64,000 bases of DNA. Source: Shewanella morhuae (GTDB lineage: Bacteria > Pseudomonadota > Gammaproteobacteria > Enterobacterales > Shewanellaceae). The notes under the pieces are model-generated. The model did not search any database. It had not been told where the DNA came from and worked only from the letters and a program-made list of their open reading frames with translations. The position numbers were made by a program, and so were the translations under genes. Below are positions 47,375-57,647 of the stretch, one piece after another (the stretch's first letter is position 1; each line of letters begins with the position of its first letter). The stretch is taken from positions 460,477-524,476 of the forward strand of contig NZ_FTNN01000001.1 of the NCBI RefSeq assembly GCF_900156405.1, read 5' to 3'.

Positions 47375-50119
47375 GTGTTACAACAAATCAAAAAAATCAT
47401 CATAGTTGGCCTTAGTACGACCATATTGATGGGCACTCAGGCTCTGGCCGTCACGCCATCTCCGCAAATGATTGAGCAGTTCAAGCAATTACCTAAATCG
47501 GAACAAACAAGGCTCGCGAAGCAATATGGAATCGATCCAGCGATGCTTTCTGGATCTCAGGCACAAACTCAGCTTTCAAACCCAGAAGTGGTAGGGGCTC
47601 GAGATCAAATTGATAACGATAGCAAGACTGACAATCGTAAAAAAACGGCTAAATCAGAGTTCGATTTTTCTGAAGATAGCAGCAACATAAAATTGCGCCG
47701 TTTCGGCTACGAAATGTTCGCGGGTGAACCGAGTACCTTTGCACCAGTATCAGATGTGCCTGTGCCTAGTGAGTACCTTGTCGGTCCTGGGGACAATATT
47801 AAAGTCCAACTTTATGGCAAAGATAACAAAGAGTATGACTTAGTTATCAATCGTGACGGTGTTATACAGTTCCCAGAACTCGGGCCAATACCGGTTATGG
47901 GGCTTAGCTTTTCTGAGCTTCGAGATTCTTTATCCGAGCGAATTAAGCAACAGATGATTGGTATCGAGTCAAATATCACTATGGGTGAGTTGCGCTCAAT
48001 CCGTATTTTTGTGGCGGGTGACGCTTATAAACCAGGTTCTTACACCGTTTCAAGCCTTTCAACTATTACTCAAGCCTTATTTGTTGCTGGCGGCGTTAAT
48101 GAAATTGGCTCGCTACGAAATGTGCAACTTAAGCGTAATGGCAAGCTTGTAGGCACTTTAGACCTATATGATCTCCTTATGCGTGGTGATGCTTCGGGGG
48201 ATTTAATGCTCCGTTCTGGGGATGTTGTGTTTATTCCCTCGATTGGTGGACTGGTTACCGTGACGGGCGAAGTTAGGCGACCAGCTATTTACGAGTTAAA
48301 ACATAATGAAAATATGGCCGACGTTATTGCAATGGCCGCGGGGTTAAACGCCGGAGCCTATCCAAAAAGTAGCTCTATTGAACGATACAATAGCAATTCT
48401 TTGAAAACAGTTGTAAATGTGGATTTAACTACCGAGCAAGGCAAAGGTACACCAGCTAAAGCCGGCGATGTTGTTAAAGTGAAAAGTGCTTCAGAGCAAT
48501 ACGAAAGTGCCATCTCTATCGCCGGTGCTGTGGTTCGCCCTGGTAAATATCAATGGTTTGCGGGTCAAAAAATTAGTGATGTATTACCTTCGTTGTGGGG
48601 GGATTTAGCCGCCTCTGCCGATCTTGATTACGCGATTGTGATTCGCGAAGTCAATCAATATGGCGATATCGAAGTACATCAATTTTCTCCAGGAAAAGCC
48701 ATCGGCGCTAGAGATAGCAGTCAAGACTTAAGTTTAAATGCTCGCGATAAAATCATTGTTTTTAACTTTTCAGATGATATTCAGAATCGTTATGAGTTAA
48801 ACAAATTAGTAAAAGAACGGATTAAAAAGGTAACTTCGTTAAATACAAGTAGCTTTTTAGGTACTGATTTATTTAAAGCAGGATTTGTACAACTGGACAA
48901 AAGTAAATTAAAACAACGTTCAGATCTTGCGGGTGTAGTATTAACAGATAAAAAAGAAGCAGAAGAGGCTGAAGTCGTTAAAGGTGTTGTCAATAAAATG
49001 TTGGCTAATCTTTTTGACGACGTTGAGCTACTTAAACTCAGCGATCAAATGGGACGACAAGAGTTGCTGTATCCCGTAATGGTTAAATTAAATAGTCAAG
49101 GCCGCGCGGGTTCAGGGATTCAAATTGTTGCTATTGATGGTCAAGTCCGCGAACCTGGGGTATATCCTCTGACTGTGGGTGCTCGTGTTAATGATTTACT
49201 GATTGCCGCAGGCGGTTTAAAGGAGGGGGCTTATACTGCCAAAGCAGAATTAACCACCACCTCAACCGATATTAATGGCTCAAGTATTAGACATAATAAT
49301 ATTGATTTAACACAAGCTCTGCAGGGATTCGACGGTGCCAACATTCGTTTAACAGGGCGTGACATGTTAACTGTCATGACGACTCCGGATTGGCAAGAAA
49401 CTAAAGTGGTCGAAATCCGAGGTGAGGTCAAATTTCCTGGACGTTATAACATTCGCCGCGGTGAAACATTAAATGATTTAATTACCCGGGTGGGAGGCTT
49501 TACTGATTATGCCTATCTACCATCAGCAGTGTTTGTGCGTGAATCTGTCCGTCAACAAGAACAAATAGAAATTAAAAAATTAGCCGATCAGTTGCGTCGC
49601 GACATAGCCACGCGTGGAGTATCTAAAGACGGTTCGGTTGTAAATTATGCCGATGCACAATTGATGTTAGCTGATTTAGAAAATATAAAAGCGGTAGGTC
49701 GTCTCGTTGTTGATTTGCCGGCGATTTCATTAGGGATTGAACAGGCTAATATTCAGCTTGAGGATGCAGATATTCTTTATGTCCCATCAACAAAGCAAAC
49801 CATTGCGGTTATGGGTGAAGTTCAACATCCTGCAACGCATAGATTTAAAGATGGCCTGACTCTAGACCAGTATTTAGCAATGTCTGGCGGTGCACGTAAG
49901 CGCGCCGATGAAGATCGCACTTATGTTATCCAAGCTAATGGTTCGGTACTAATGCCAGGACGTTCAAGTTGGTTTAGTAGCGAAGATCAGTTACAGCCGG
50001 GTGACACTATAATTGTGCCTTTAGATACTGAATATAAAGATAATTTAAGCTTGTGGACGCAGATCACCGGTATTATCTACAATACCGCGGTTGCAGTATC
50101 TGTGATTGCTGGGCTGTAG
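47375..50119 (+). CDS. large SLBB-domain polysaccharide export protein (Wza family)
   Basis: The 914-residue exported protein has a signal peptide (1-~25, ending QALAV; no lipobox cysteine). Its poly-export domain (~136-215) includes EYLVGPGDNIKVQLYG and DLVINRDGVIQFPELGPI. Several SLBB domains follow, marked by VTGEVRRPAIYELKHNENMA, VDGQVREPG-type, VVEIRGEVKFPGRYNIRRGE and GEVQHPATHRFKDG. Near the C terminus is a short hydrophobic stretch (LWTQITGIIYNTAVAVSVIA). It likely forms the outer-membrane polysaccharide channel. The start is a GTG at 47375 with GGAG (47364-47367) upstream. It is larger than Wza (~380 residues), as are Vibrio/Shewanella relatives. Confidence 0.9.
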   Translation: MLQQIKKIIIVGLSTTILMGTQALAVTPSPQMIEQFKQLPKSEQTRLAKQYGIDPAMLSGSQAQTQLSNPEVVGARDQIDNDSKTDNRKKTAKSEFDFSEDSSNIKLRRFGYEMFAGEPSTFAPVSDVPVPSEYLVGPGDNIKVQLYGKDNKEYDLVINRDGVIQFPELGPIPVMGLSFSELRDSLSERIKQQMIGIESNITMGELRSIRIFVAGDAYKPGSYTVSSLSTITQALFVAGGVNEIGSLRNVQLKRNGKLVGTLDLYDLLMRGDASGDLMLRSGDVVFIPSIGGLVTVTGEVRRPAIYELKHNENMADVIAMAAGLNAGAYPKSSSIERYNSNSLKTVVNVDLTTEQGKGTPAKAGDVVKVKSASEQYESAISIAGAVVRPGKYQWFAGQKISDVLPSLWGDLAASADLDYAIVIREVNQYGDIEVHQFSPGKAIGARDSSQDLSLNARDKIIVFNFSDDIQNRYELNKLVKERIKKVTSLNTSSFLGTDLFKAGFVQLDKSKLKQRSDLAGVVLTDKKEAEEAEVVKGVVNKMLANLFDDVELLKLSDQMGRQELLYPVMVKLNSQGRAGSGIQIVAIDGQVREPGVYPLTVGARVNDLLIAAGGLKEGAYTAKAELTTTSTDINGSSIRHNNIDLTQALQGFDGANIRLTGRDMLTVMTTPDWQETKVVEIRGEVKFPGRYNIRRGETLNDLITRVGGFTDYAYLPSAVFVRESVRQQEQIEIKKLADQLRRDIATRGVSKDGSVVNYADAQLMLADLENIKAVGRLVVDLPAISLGIEQANIQLEDADILYVPSTKQTIAVMGEVQHPATHRFKDGLTLDQYLAMSGGARKRADEDRTYVIQANGSVLMPGRSSWFSSEDQLQPGDTIIVPLDTEYKDNLSLWTQITGIIYNTAVAVSVIAGL

Positions 50120-50268
50120 TAGCAACGCAGCGTGGCTTTAGGAATGCGGCTTACGGATAACTGAACATTGCTTCTACTTTACTGAACTGTCTTCACCATC
50201 AAAGTGAGCTAAGTGTTCTGTTAACCGTTGACCGTATTAGAGAACTTAAATAACGAGATAAGTTTTAA

Positions 50269-51230
50269 ATGCCTAATGAAATAAAAAAATATATGCAAGA
50301 TGCAAAGTTTCCGTCGGAAGCACACAATGACGAAATCGACCTTCGTGAGCTTTTCTCAGTTATTTGGCAAGGGAAATGGTTGATTATTGCCATTACTACG
50401 GTATTTGCCATTGGTTCTGTGGTATTTGCGGTAATGCAACCTAATATTTATAAGTCTGAGGCATTGCTTGCTCCAGCCGCTGAGGAGCAGGGCGGTGGTT
50501 TAAGTGCGCTAGCGTCTCAGTTTGGTGGTTTAGCGAGCCTTGCTGGTGTTAATTTAGGCGGGAAAGGTGGTACAGATAAAACTCAGCTAGCAATAGAGGT
50601 ATTAAAATCTCGTCAATTTACTAGTGAGTTTATACAAAGCATAATATTTTAGCTGACCTAATGGCGGCTAAAAAATGGAATCGAGAGCAAGATACTCTTA
50701 TTTATAATGAAGATGATTACTCGGTTGAAACCAATACTTGGGTACGAGAAGTCGAGGCACCTCTGAAGCCGGAACCATCAATGCAAGAGGCTTATAAAGT
50801 TTTTAGCAAGATATTTACAGTTAATTCGGATAAAGAAACTGGCATGGTCACTCTAGCGGTTGAGCATATATCGCCGACAGTAGCCCAAAAATGGGTCGCT
50901 TGGTTGGTGCAAGATATCAATAAAGTCATGAAGGAACGCGATGTTGCTGAGGCGAATCGTAGTAGTGAGTTTTTAAATAAACAGATTGCGCTAACTAATG
51001 TCGCAGATATTAAAACAATTCTTTATAAACTCGTTGAAGAACAAGCTAAAACTATTATGTTCGCTGAGGTACGGGATGAATACGTATTTAAAACGATAGA
51101 TCCAGCTTTAGTACCTGAAGAAAAGGCAAAACCTAAACGTGCATTAATTTGCGTATTAGGCACTATGCTCGGCGGTATGCTCGGCATCATGTTTGTATTA
51201 GTAAGGCATTTTGTTAGGAAAGGAGATTGA
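50269..51230 (+). pseudogene. wzz: chain-length regulator (Wzz family), frameshifted
   Basis: The first part (50269-50652) encodes a Wzz-type N terminus with an acidic start, a membrane helix (~40-60; WLIIAITTVFAIGSVVFAVM) and the LLAPAAEEQGG region, then stops after FIQSIIF. A second open frame (from ~50640 to 51230) continues with KHNILADLMAAKKWNREQ, a coiled coil and a final membrane helix (CVLGTMLGGMLGIMFVL). One base is missing in the A run at 50636-50638 (CAAAGC where CAAAAGC would restore the frame). A restored product would be ~320 residues, the usual Wzz size. It would set O-antigen chain length. A second ATG at 50661 lacks a clear ribosome site. Confidence 0.85.
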
Positions 51231-51449
51231 AACATCTCTAATTTTTTAAGGGCCTATTGGGACAGTTTTTAGAAAAACAGTAAAACCTAGGCTTTACGTG
51301 GGATGGCAAAGATACAGCTGTCTCAAAATGGATAAAAAGTGTCTCAGTCTGGTTTGGAAGGCTGAGAACAAAAAGTGTATATTTTCAATATTTGTCACTA
51401 AAAGATAACCCTTTATTGCAGGTTAACTTCATCGGATTTGGTAGTAGAA
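51231..51449 (+). other. 219-base gap between wzz and rfbB
   Basis: This stretch contains near-repeated segments (GTCTCA at ~51320 and ~51342) and a six-base inverted repeat TCTCAG (51342-51347) / CTGAGA (51362-51367). No promoter, terminator or ORF could be assigned with confidence. Confidence 0.4.
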
Positions 51450-52514
51450 ATGAAAATTTTAGTCACAGGTGGCGCTGGTTTTATCGGCTCTGCAGTTGTT
51501 CGTCATATCATCAATAACACTCAAGATAGCGTCGTTAATGTTGATAAATTAACTTATGCAGGTAATCTAGAGTCACTCATCAGTGTAGATAAAAATGAAA
51601 GATACGCTTTTGAGCAAGTTGATATATGTGACCGAGCTGAGTTAGATAGAGTTTTTAATAAGTACCAACCTGATGCGGTAATGCATTTGGCGGCAGAGTC
51701 TCATGTTGACCGTTCTATTACAGGTCCAAGTGATTTTATTCAAACCAATATTGTTGGCACTTATACGTTACTTGAATCGACTCGCGAGTATTGGAATGGT
51801 TTATCTGAGCAAGCAAAGAAAGCGTTTCGTTTCCATCATATCTCCACTGATGAAGTGTATGGTGATTTGCCGCATCCAGATGAACAAGACGGTGAGCTGC
51901 CATTATTTACTGAAAATACGTCTTATGCGCCAAGCAGCCCTTATTCAGCATCAAAAGCAGCAAGCGATCATTTAGTTAGAGCGTGGTTACGCACTTATGG
52001 TTTGCCTACTGTGGTGACTAACTGCTCGAATAACTACGGCCCGAATCATTTCCCTGAAAAGTTAATCCCGCTAGTGATTCTTAATGCACTAGAAGGTAAG
52101 CCATTACCTATTTACGGTAAAGGCGATCAAATTCGCGATTGGCTTTTCGTTGAAGATCATGCACGTGCCCTCTACAAAGTAGTCACCGTAGGGAATGTTG
52201 GAGAGACATACAATATAGGTGGACATAACGAGAAACAGAATCTCGAAGTCGTACAAACTATTTGCAGTATTTTGGATACACTCGTGCCTAAAGCCATGTC
52301 TTACGCAAATCAAATTACCTACGTCACTGATAGACCCGGCCATGATCGCCGCTATGCTATTGATGCATCTAAAATGAGCCATGAGCTTAATTGGCAACCT
52401 CTTGAAACCTTCGAAACTGGCCTACGTAAAACCATTGAATGGTATTTAGCGAATCAAGAGTGGTGTCAGCATGTCCAAGATGGTAGCTATCAGCGAGAGC
52501 GTTTAGGCATTTAA
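51450..52514 (+). CDS. rfbB: dTDP-glucose 4,6-dehydratase
   Basis: The 354-residue extended short-chain dehydrogenase has the NAD-binding [11 protein letters not shown], the family block [10 protein letters not shown], the active-site DEVYG (with Asp-Glu) and [11 protein letters not shown] (Tyr-x-x-x-Lys). It converts dTDP-glucose to dTDP-4-keto-6-deoxyglucose in the cytoplasm. The ATG at 51450 ([10 protein letters not shown]) is preferred over an in-frame TTG at 51438. With rfbA downstream and no rfbC or rfbD seen, its product probably goes to the VioA-type aminotransferase and not to rhamnose. Confidence 0.96.
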   Translation: MKILVTGGAGFIGSAVVRHIINNTQDSVVNVDKLTYAGNLESLISVDKNERYAFEQVDICDRAELDRVFNKYQPDAVMHLAAESHVDRSITGPSDFIQTNIVGTYTLLESTREYWNGLSEQAKKAFRFHHISTDEVYGDLPHPDEQDGELPLFTENTSYAPSSPYSASKAASDHLVRAWLRTYGLPTVVTNCSNNYGPNHFPEKLIPLVILNALEGKPLPIYGKGDQIRDWLFVEDHARALYKVVTVGNVGETYNIGGHNEKQNLEVVQTICSILDTLVPKAMSYANQITYVTDRPGHDRRYAIDASKMSHELNWQPLETFETGLRKTIEWYLANQEWCQHVQDGSYQRERLGI

Positions 52515-52590
52515 TCTCTTTTATTATTTTGTTTTATGTCCTAGTTTTGCTTTAAACCTAGGGCCTATTTATCTAGGAACTGATTTTAAT

Positions 52591-53466
52591 ATGAAAGGAA
52601 TTATTCTCGCGGGTGGTTCAGGCACTCGTTTATACCCTATAACTATGGGCGTTTCTAAGCAGTTGCTGCCAGTTTACGACAAACCCATGATTTATTATCC
52701 GCTGTCGGTGTTAATGCTCGCGGGTATTAAGGATATTTTGATTATCACTACCCCAGAAGATAGCGATAGTTTTAAGCGTCTACTCGGTGACGGCTCCCAA
52801 TTTGGTATTACACTCGAATATGCTCTCCAGCCAAGCCCAGATGGCTTAGCGCAGGCATTTATTATTGGTGAAGAATTTATTGGTGGTTCCAGTGTTTGTT
52901 TGGTTCTTGGTGATAATATTTTTTATGGGCAGGGCTTTAGTGCCAAGCTGAAAAAAGCGGTTGATAAAGCTCAGACAGGTGAAGGAGCGACCGTTTTTGG
53001 TTACCAAGTTAAAGATCCTGAACGTTTTGGAGTTGTAGAGTTTGATCAGGATCAAAAAGCCATCTCTATAGAGGAAAAACCTGTAAATCCAAAAAGTCAT
53101 TATGCGGTCACAGGTCTTTATTTTTACCCTAATGATGTTGTTCAATTGGCAAAGCGAGTTAAGCCATCCGAGCGTGGCGAACTTGAAATTACAACTCTAA
53201 ATGACATGTATCTTAAAAAAGGTCAATTGCATGTTGAAATGCTTGGTCGTGGCTTTGCTTGGCTTGATACTGGGACACATGAAAGTTTGTTAGAGGCTGC
53301 ACAATTTGTTGAAACGCTTGAAAAACGCCAAGGATACAAGATTGCTTGCTTAGAAGAAATCGCATATCTACAAGGCTGGCTAGGCCTAACTGAGCTGATG
53401 GCCCGCGGAAAATTAATGAGCAAAAATAGCTACGGTCAATATTTATTAACCTTGAGCAAACCTTAA
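52591..53466 (+). CDS. rfbA: glucose-1-phosphate thymidylyltransferase
   Basis: The 291-residue nucleotidyltransferase has the signature [16 protein letters not shown] (~3-18), [13 protein letters not shown] and [12 protein letters not shown]. It makes dTDP-glucose from glucose-1-phosphate and dTTP, the step before RfbB. The ATG at 52591 has CTAGGAAC upstream. It lies 76 bases after rfbB and is followed four bases later by the flippase gene. Confidence 0.96.
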   Translation: MKGIILAGGSGTRLYPITMGVSKQLLPVYDKPMIYYPLSVLMLAGIKDILIITTPEDSDSFKRLLGDGSQFGITLEYALQPSPDGLAQAFIIGEEFIGGSSVCLVLGDNIFYGQGFSAKLKKAVDKAQTGEGATVFGYQVKDPERFGVVEFDQDQKAISIEEKPVNPKSHYAVTGLYFYPNDVVQLAKRVKPSERGELEITTLNDMYLKKGQLHVEMLGRGFAWLDTGTHESLLEAAQFVETLEKRQGYKIACLEEIAYLQGWLGLTELMARGKLMSKNSYGQYLLTLSKP

Positions 53467-53470
53467 CTAT

Positions 53471-54901
53471 ATGCAGGATCTCACAAGTAAAGCGAAAAAG
53501 GGGTTGCTGTGGAGCGCTATTGAACGCTTTTTAACACAAGGCATTCAGCTGGCTATTACCCTTATGCTGGCTAGATTACTTGGACCAACTGCCTTTGGTT
53601 TAGTGGGAATGTTAGCTGTATTTATTGCCATTTCGAATGTCTTTGTTGATAGTGGATTTACTTCAGCATTGATTCGTAAGACCGATCGCTGTGACAGCGA
53701 TTTAGTTACTGCGTTTTACTATAACATTCTAATTTCTAGCCTCTGTTACCTTGCACTTTATTTCAGCGCTCCCTATATTGCTGAATTTTACCAACAGACT
53801 GAACTGCAATCTTTATTACGGGTGTTAGGTGTGACTGTGTTAGTCAATGCCTTTACCTTGATCCCAAGAGTTATACTGACAGTGGCGATGGATTTTAAAA
53901 CCCAAGCTAAAATCTCGATCATCAGTGTGTTAATCAGTGGTTCAGTCGCCATGATTTTGGCAATAAATGGCTATGGAGTCTGGACATTGGTCGTGCAAAC
54001 TTTGCTTACCGCAATCTGCACCACTTTATTGTTTAATATGTTTGCACCTTGGCGGCCACAGGGGAAAATGACTAAAGAGGCTTTTAGTTATTTATTCGGC
54101 TTTGGTAGCAAATTATTGCTATCTGGTTTATTGGATGTTATCTACAACAACTTGTATCAAATTATTATTGGTAAAAAGTTTTCTCCAGCAGTAGTGGGGC
54201 AGTTTACTCAAGCAAATCAACTGGCCAGCGTTCTTGCAATGACTATGACAGGAATTATTCAGCGGGTAACTTACCCTATGTTTAGCCAGTTACAAGATGA
54301 TGAAGCGAAAATGGAGAACGCCTATCGCTTAACTCTGAAAATGGCTGCAGTAGTGATCTTTCCGCTTATCATTGGCTTGGGGCTTATTGCGCAGCCGTTA
54401 TTAACGGCGTTATTGGGAGTGCAATGGCAGGCTGCAGCCAGTTTACTTAGTGTGTTATGCTTTGGTTATATGCTTTATCCTGTTCATGCAATTAACTTAA
54501 ATTTACTACAAGTGAAAGGCCGTAGTGATTTGTTTTTAAAGTTAGAAGTATTTAAAAAAATCATCGGTGTAACAATATTATTTATCACTATTCCATTTGG
54601 CGTTTTAGCCATGTGTATAGGACTCAGTGTAACCTCTTATTTGGCACTGCTACTTAATACCTATTATACAGCCAAGCTCACTAGAATTAGCCAATGGCAG
54701 CAGTGTAAGGATTTACTTCCTATTTGGTGCTCAGTTATTGTTTTCGCTGCTTTGGGATATTGGGCTGGCTCCTATTTACAAACAATCCTCTGGTTGCAAA
54801 TGCTTGTGAACATATCAGTTGCTTTAAGTTGTTATGCACTCTATCTACGGTTGACACAAAAGCTGTTGTTGTCACAGATCCGCTCCGTGTTACATCGTTA
54901 A
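53471..54901 (+). CDS. wzx: polysaccharide repeat-unit flippase (Wzx, MOP superfamily)
   Basis: The 476-residue protein has about 12 membrane helices and a start typical of PST/WzxC proteins: KKGLLWSAIERFLTQGIQLA and MLARLLGPTAFGLVGMLAVF. It should flip undecaprenyl-linked repeat units to the periplasmic face. The ATG at 53471 follows rfbA by four bases. The WzxC-type character is by eye; Wzx substrate specificity cannot be inferred. Confidence 0.88.
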   Translation: MQDLTSKAKKGLLWSAIERFLTQGIQLAITLMLARLLGPTAFGLVGMLAVFIAISNVFVDSGFTSALIRKTDRCDSDLVTAFYYNILISSLCYLALYFSAPYIAEFYQQTELQSLLRVLGVTVLVNAFTLIPRVILTVAMDFKTQAKISIISVLISGSVAMILAINGYGVWTLVVQTLLTAICTTLLFNMFAPWRPQGKMTKEAFSYLFGFGSKLLLSGLLDVIYNNLYQIIIGKKFSPAVVGQFTQANQLASVLAMTMTGIIQRVTYPMFSQLQDDEAKMENAYRLTLKMAAVVIFPLIIGLGLIAQPLLTALLGVQWQAAASLLSVLCFGYMLYPVHAINLNLLQVKGRSDLFLKLEVFKKIIGVTILFITIPFGVLAMCIGLSVTSYLALLLNTYYTAKLTRISQWQQCKDLLPIWCSVIVFAALGYWAGSYLQTILWLQMLVNISVALSCYALYLRLTQKLLLSQIRSVLHR

Positions 54902-54949
54902 ATTTTTAATCATCTATTTATCTAATTTAATTTTTTATTGGAACATTAC

Positions 54950-56059
54950 ATGAGCAACAAAAACATCCCGGTTACTCAGCCTTTTTTGCCTGAATTAAGT
55001 GAGTTTATTCCGTATTTAGAAAAAATTTGGAACAATCGTTGGTTGACTAATAATGGTCCCTTTCATCAGCAGCTTGAGGCTGAACTTTGTAAATATTTAG
55101 GCGTTGAGCATGTATCACTGTTTAATAACGCCACGATTGCATTAATCACCGCCTTGCAAGCCATGCGCATCAGCGGAGAGGTCATTACAACACCTTATTC
55201 TTTTGTTGCAACCAGTCATTCTATTATGTGGAATGGTTTAGAGCCGGTGTTTGTTGATGTAGATCCTGCTACATTTAATATTGATCCCGCTAAAATTGAA
55301 GCCGCTATCACACCTCGTACTACCGCAATTATGCCAGTGCATTGTTATTCCAATCCCTGTGATGTGGAGGCGATTCAAGAGATTGCAGATAACTACGGCC
55401 TTAAAGTGATTTATGATGCAGCCCATGCCTTTGGCGTGAATTATAAGGGAGAGAGCCTACTTAAATGGGGCGATCTTTCAATTTTAAGTTTCCACGCAAC
55501 TAAAGTATTTAATACCTTTGAAGGTGGTGCGGTCATCAGCCCAGACGCTAAAACCAAGCAGCGTATAGATCACCTAAAAAACTTTGGTATTGAAGACGAA
55601 CTCACTGTGACTGCGCCTGGAATTAACGGCAAGATGAGCGAGATCAACGCCGCTTTTGGCTTGGTACAGCTTAAGCATATTCAGCAAGCCATGGAGCAGC
55701 GTCAAGCTGTAGATAATCGTTACCGTTCAATGCTAGCTGATATAAAAGGTATTAGCCTCTATCAACATAATCAATATGCTAACTGCAACTATTCCTACTT
55801 TCCTATTTTAGTTGAGCCAGATTATCCACTTACCCGTGATGAGTTATATGAGAAATTAAAAGAAAATAATATTTTATCACGCCGCTATTTTTACCCATTG
55901 ATTAGTAATATGCCTATGTATCGCGGCTTATCGAGTTCCTCAATCACTCAGCTACCCTGTGCAAATGCTTTAGCAGATAAAGTGCTTTGTTTACCAATAT
56001 TCCATGAGCTTATATCGGAAGATCAAAACTATATTATTCGTCTGATTAAGGAGAGTTAA
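54950..56059 (+). CDS. vioA: VioA-type sugar aminotransferase (DegT/DnrJ/EryC1 family)
   Basis: The 369-residue PLP enzyme has the family core ITTPYSFVATSHSIMWNGLE, YDAAHAFGVNYKG and the PLP lysine Lys185 in SFHATKVFNTFEGGA. Its start (NIPVTQPFLPELSEFIPYLE) and overall character resemble VioA of E. coli O7. VioA aminates dTDP-4-keto-6-deoxyglucose to dTDP-Qui4N. No FdtA-type isomerase gene is present, which argues against a 3-amino product. The ATG at 54950 is preferred over the TTG at 54938. The exact product is an inference. Confidence 0.82.
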   Translation: MSNKNIPVTQPFLPELSEFIPYLEKIWNNRWLTNNGPFHQQLEAELCKYLGVEHVSLFNNATIALITALQAMRISGEVITTPYSFVATSHSIMWNGLEPVFVDVDPATFNIDPAKIEAAITPRTTAIMPVHCYSNPCDVEAIQEIADNYGLKVIYDAAHAFGVNYKGESLLKWGDLSILSFHATKVFNTFEGGAVISPDAKTKQRIDHLKNFGIEDELTVTAPGINGKMSEINAAFGLVQLKHIQQAMEQRQAVDNRYRSMLADIKGISLYQHNQYANCNYSYFPILVEPDYPLTRDELYEKLKENNILSRRYFYPLISNMPMYRGLSSSSITQLPCANALADKVLCLPIFHELISEDQNYIIRLIKES

Positions 56060-56060
56060 A

Positions 56061-56621
56061 GTGGCGTTTCTTACAGAGCGGCAATTAAATGAAATGGGCT
56101 TTGCTGCACTGGGAAACAATGTGCTGATTTCTGACAAAGCCTCTATTTATGGTGCCAACCGTATTAAGATTGGCAATAATGTTCGTATCGATGATTTTTG
56201 TGTTTTGTCGGCGGGTGAAGGAGGGATTGATATTGGTAACTATATCCATATAGCTGTTTATTGCTCATTAATTGGTGCAGGTAAAATTATCCTAGCTGAT
56301 TTTTCTAATATATCATCTAAAGTTGCGATTTATTCAAGTAATGATGATTATAGTGGCGAGTTTATGACAAATCCAATGGTGCCTACAAAATATACGAATG
56401 TTACTAGTGCTGATGTTAAAATAAATAAACATGTGATAGTAGGAGCTGGTTCAGTAGTTTTACCTGGTGTTACATTAAATGAAGGGGTTGCTGTTGGTTC
56501 ACTTTCTTTGGTGGACAAGGATTGTGATGCATTTTATATATATGTTGGTGTTCCAGCAAAAAAATTAAAAAAGAGAAAGAGAAATTTATTAGATTCAAGT
56601 TTTTATCGACAGAATATATAG
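56061..56621 (+). CDS. hexapeptide-repeat acetyltransferase (possible VioB role)
   Basis: The 186-residue left-handed beta-helix protein has hexapeptide repeats such as IKIGNNVRIDDFCVLSAG, IDIGNYIHIAVYCSLIGA and KHVIVGAGSVVLPGVTLNEG. The sequence resembles galactoside/maltose O-acetyltransferases. Next to vioA it may N-acetylate dTDP-Qui4N (as VioB does) or O-acetylate the repeat unit. The start is GTG at 56061, two bases after vioA, with GGAGAG just upstream. From about here the DNA becomes distinctly AT-rich. Confidence 0.8.
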   Translation: MAFLTERQLNEMGFAALGNNVLISDKASIYGANRIKIGNNVRIDDFCVLSAGEGGIDIGNYIHIAVYCSLIGAGKIILADFSNISSKVAIYSSNDDYSGEFMTNPMVPTKYTNVTSADVKINKHVIVGAGSVVLPGVTLNEGVAVGSLSLVDKDCDAFYIYVGVPAKKLKKRKRNLLDSSFYRQNI

Positions 56622-56639
56622 GTATTTTTAAATTTTAAG

Positions 56640-57647
56640 ATGGTAAAAACAATGACTGTTATTAATGACTGTGCGGTAAGTGTCCTTTGTACAACTTATA
56701 ATCAAAAAAAATATATAGCGAAAACACTTGAATCATTTGTTTCCCAAAATGTTAGTTTCAAATATGAAGTTATAGTCCATGATGATTGCTCGAATGATGG
56801 TACATCTGAAATTATTGATGAATATAGAATTAAGTACCCTAATTTGATTAAGCATATTTTGCCTAAACAGAATTTATATTCAAAGGGAATTAATGTCCCT
56901 TTGATAAATGCACTTAATTATTGCAACGGCACATATATAGCTTTTTGTGAAGGGGATGATTATTGGTGCTCAAATAATAAGTTACAAACCCAATATGATG
57001 TTTTGCAATCGTTCGATATGATAGACCTATGCTTTTCTAAAGCAAATGTTTGTAGTGAAAATGGTTTGATTATAGGTACTATCTGCGATTATGGTTCTGA
57101 GATTAAAATCATTTCTTTTAAAGATGTCCTATATGGAGGAGGAGGTGCCATGCCTTCTCCTTCTTTATTTTTTAGAAAAAAAATCCTTGACAATGTGATT
57201 GATTGGTTATCATTTGCCCCTGTTGGTGATATTTTTATTCAAGGTCTAGGCGCTAAAAATGGAGGTGCAATATATATTCCAATGTTATCTAGTGTATATA
57301 GGGCTAACTCTAATGGTTCATGGAGTGAATCAAAAATGAATGTAAATCCGAGGATGATTTCTAGAGGATACTTTGGATATATGCAAGCTTATAAAAGAAT
57401 GGTTGGGGTTAATGGAGGGGAGGATGTTACCTTAGTTAATTATCCACTAGCAAGGGAGTTATATTATTTGGCTACCAAAGCAATTAGAAAAAAAATGTAT
57501 GGCAGATCTAAGGTTTTAATTTTAAAAAGTTGGAGTTTACACCCTGAATTAAGTATAGGCCAGAAAGTTTTCTATTTGATGAGAGATTATCTTTTTTTTC
57601 TGAATTTAATTTTTTCTTTAAAAGACTTTTTCGATGAAAGAAAATAA
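56640..57647 (+). CDS. family 2 glycosyltransferase
   Basis: The 335-residue GT-A enzyme has VSVLCTTYNQKKYIAKTLES, the nucleotide-binding DDCSNDGTSEIIDEY and an acidic FCEGDDYWC (DXD-like) motif. It should add one sugar to the lipid-linked repeat unit at the cytoplasmic face. The donor and linkage cannot be read from sequence. The ATG at 56640 is the first in frame; 56652 is an alternative. It overlaps the next gene by 14 bases. The base composition is low in GC. Confidence 0.88.
   Translation: MVKTMTVINDCAVSVLCTTYNQKKYIAKTLESFVSQNVSFKYEVIVHDDCSNDGTSEIIDEYRIKYPNLIKHILPKQNLYSKGINVPLINALNYCNGTYIAFCEGDDYWCSNNKLQTQYDVLQSFDMIDLCFSKANVCSENGLIIGTICDYGSEIKIISFKDVLYGGGGAMPSPSLFFRKKILDNVIDWLSFAPVGDIFIQGLGAKNGGAIYIPMLSSVYRANSNGSWSESKMNVNPRMISRGYFGYMQAYKRMVGVNGGEDVTLVNYPLARELYYLATKAIRKKMYGRSKVLILKSWSLHPELSIGQKVFYLMRDYLFFLNLIFSLKDFFDERK

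Noticed and set aside
50630..50660. programmed ribosomal frameshift in wzz
   Set aside because: The short run of A residues is not a classic slippery heptamer with a downstream structure, and chain-length regulators are not known to use one; a simple deletion is more likely.
50661..51230. second half of wzz as an independent gene
   Set aside because: It continues the Wzz coiled coil and C-terminal membrane helix with homology starting before its first ATG, and has no good ribosome site; a frameshifted gene explains it better.
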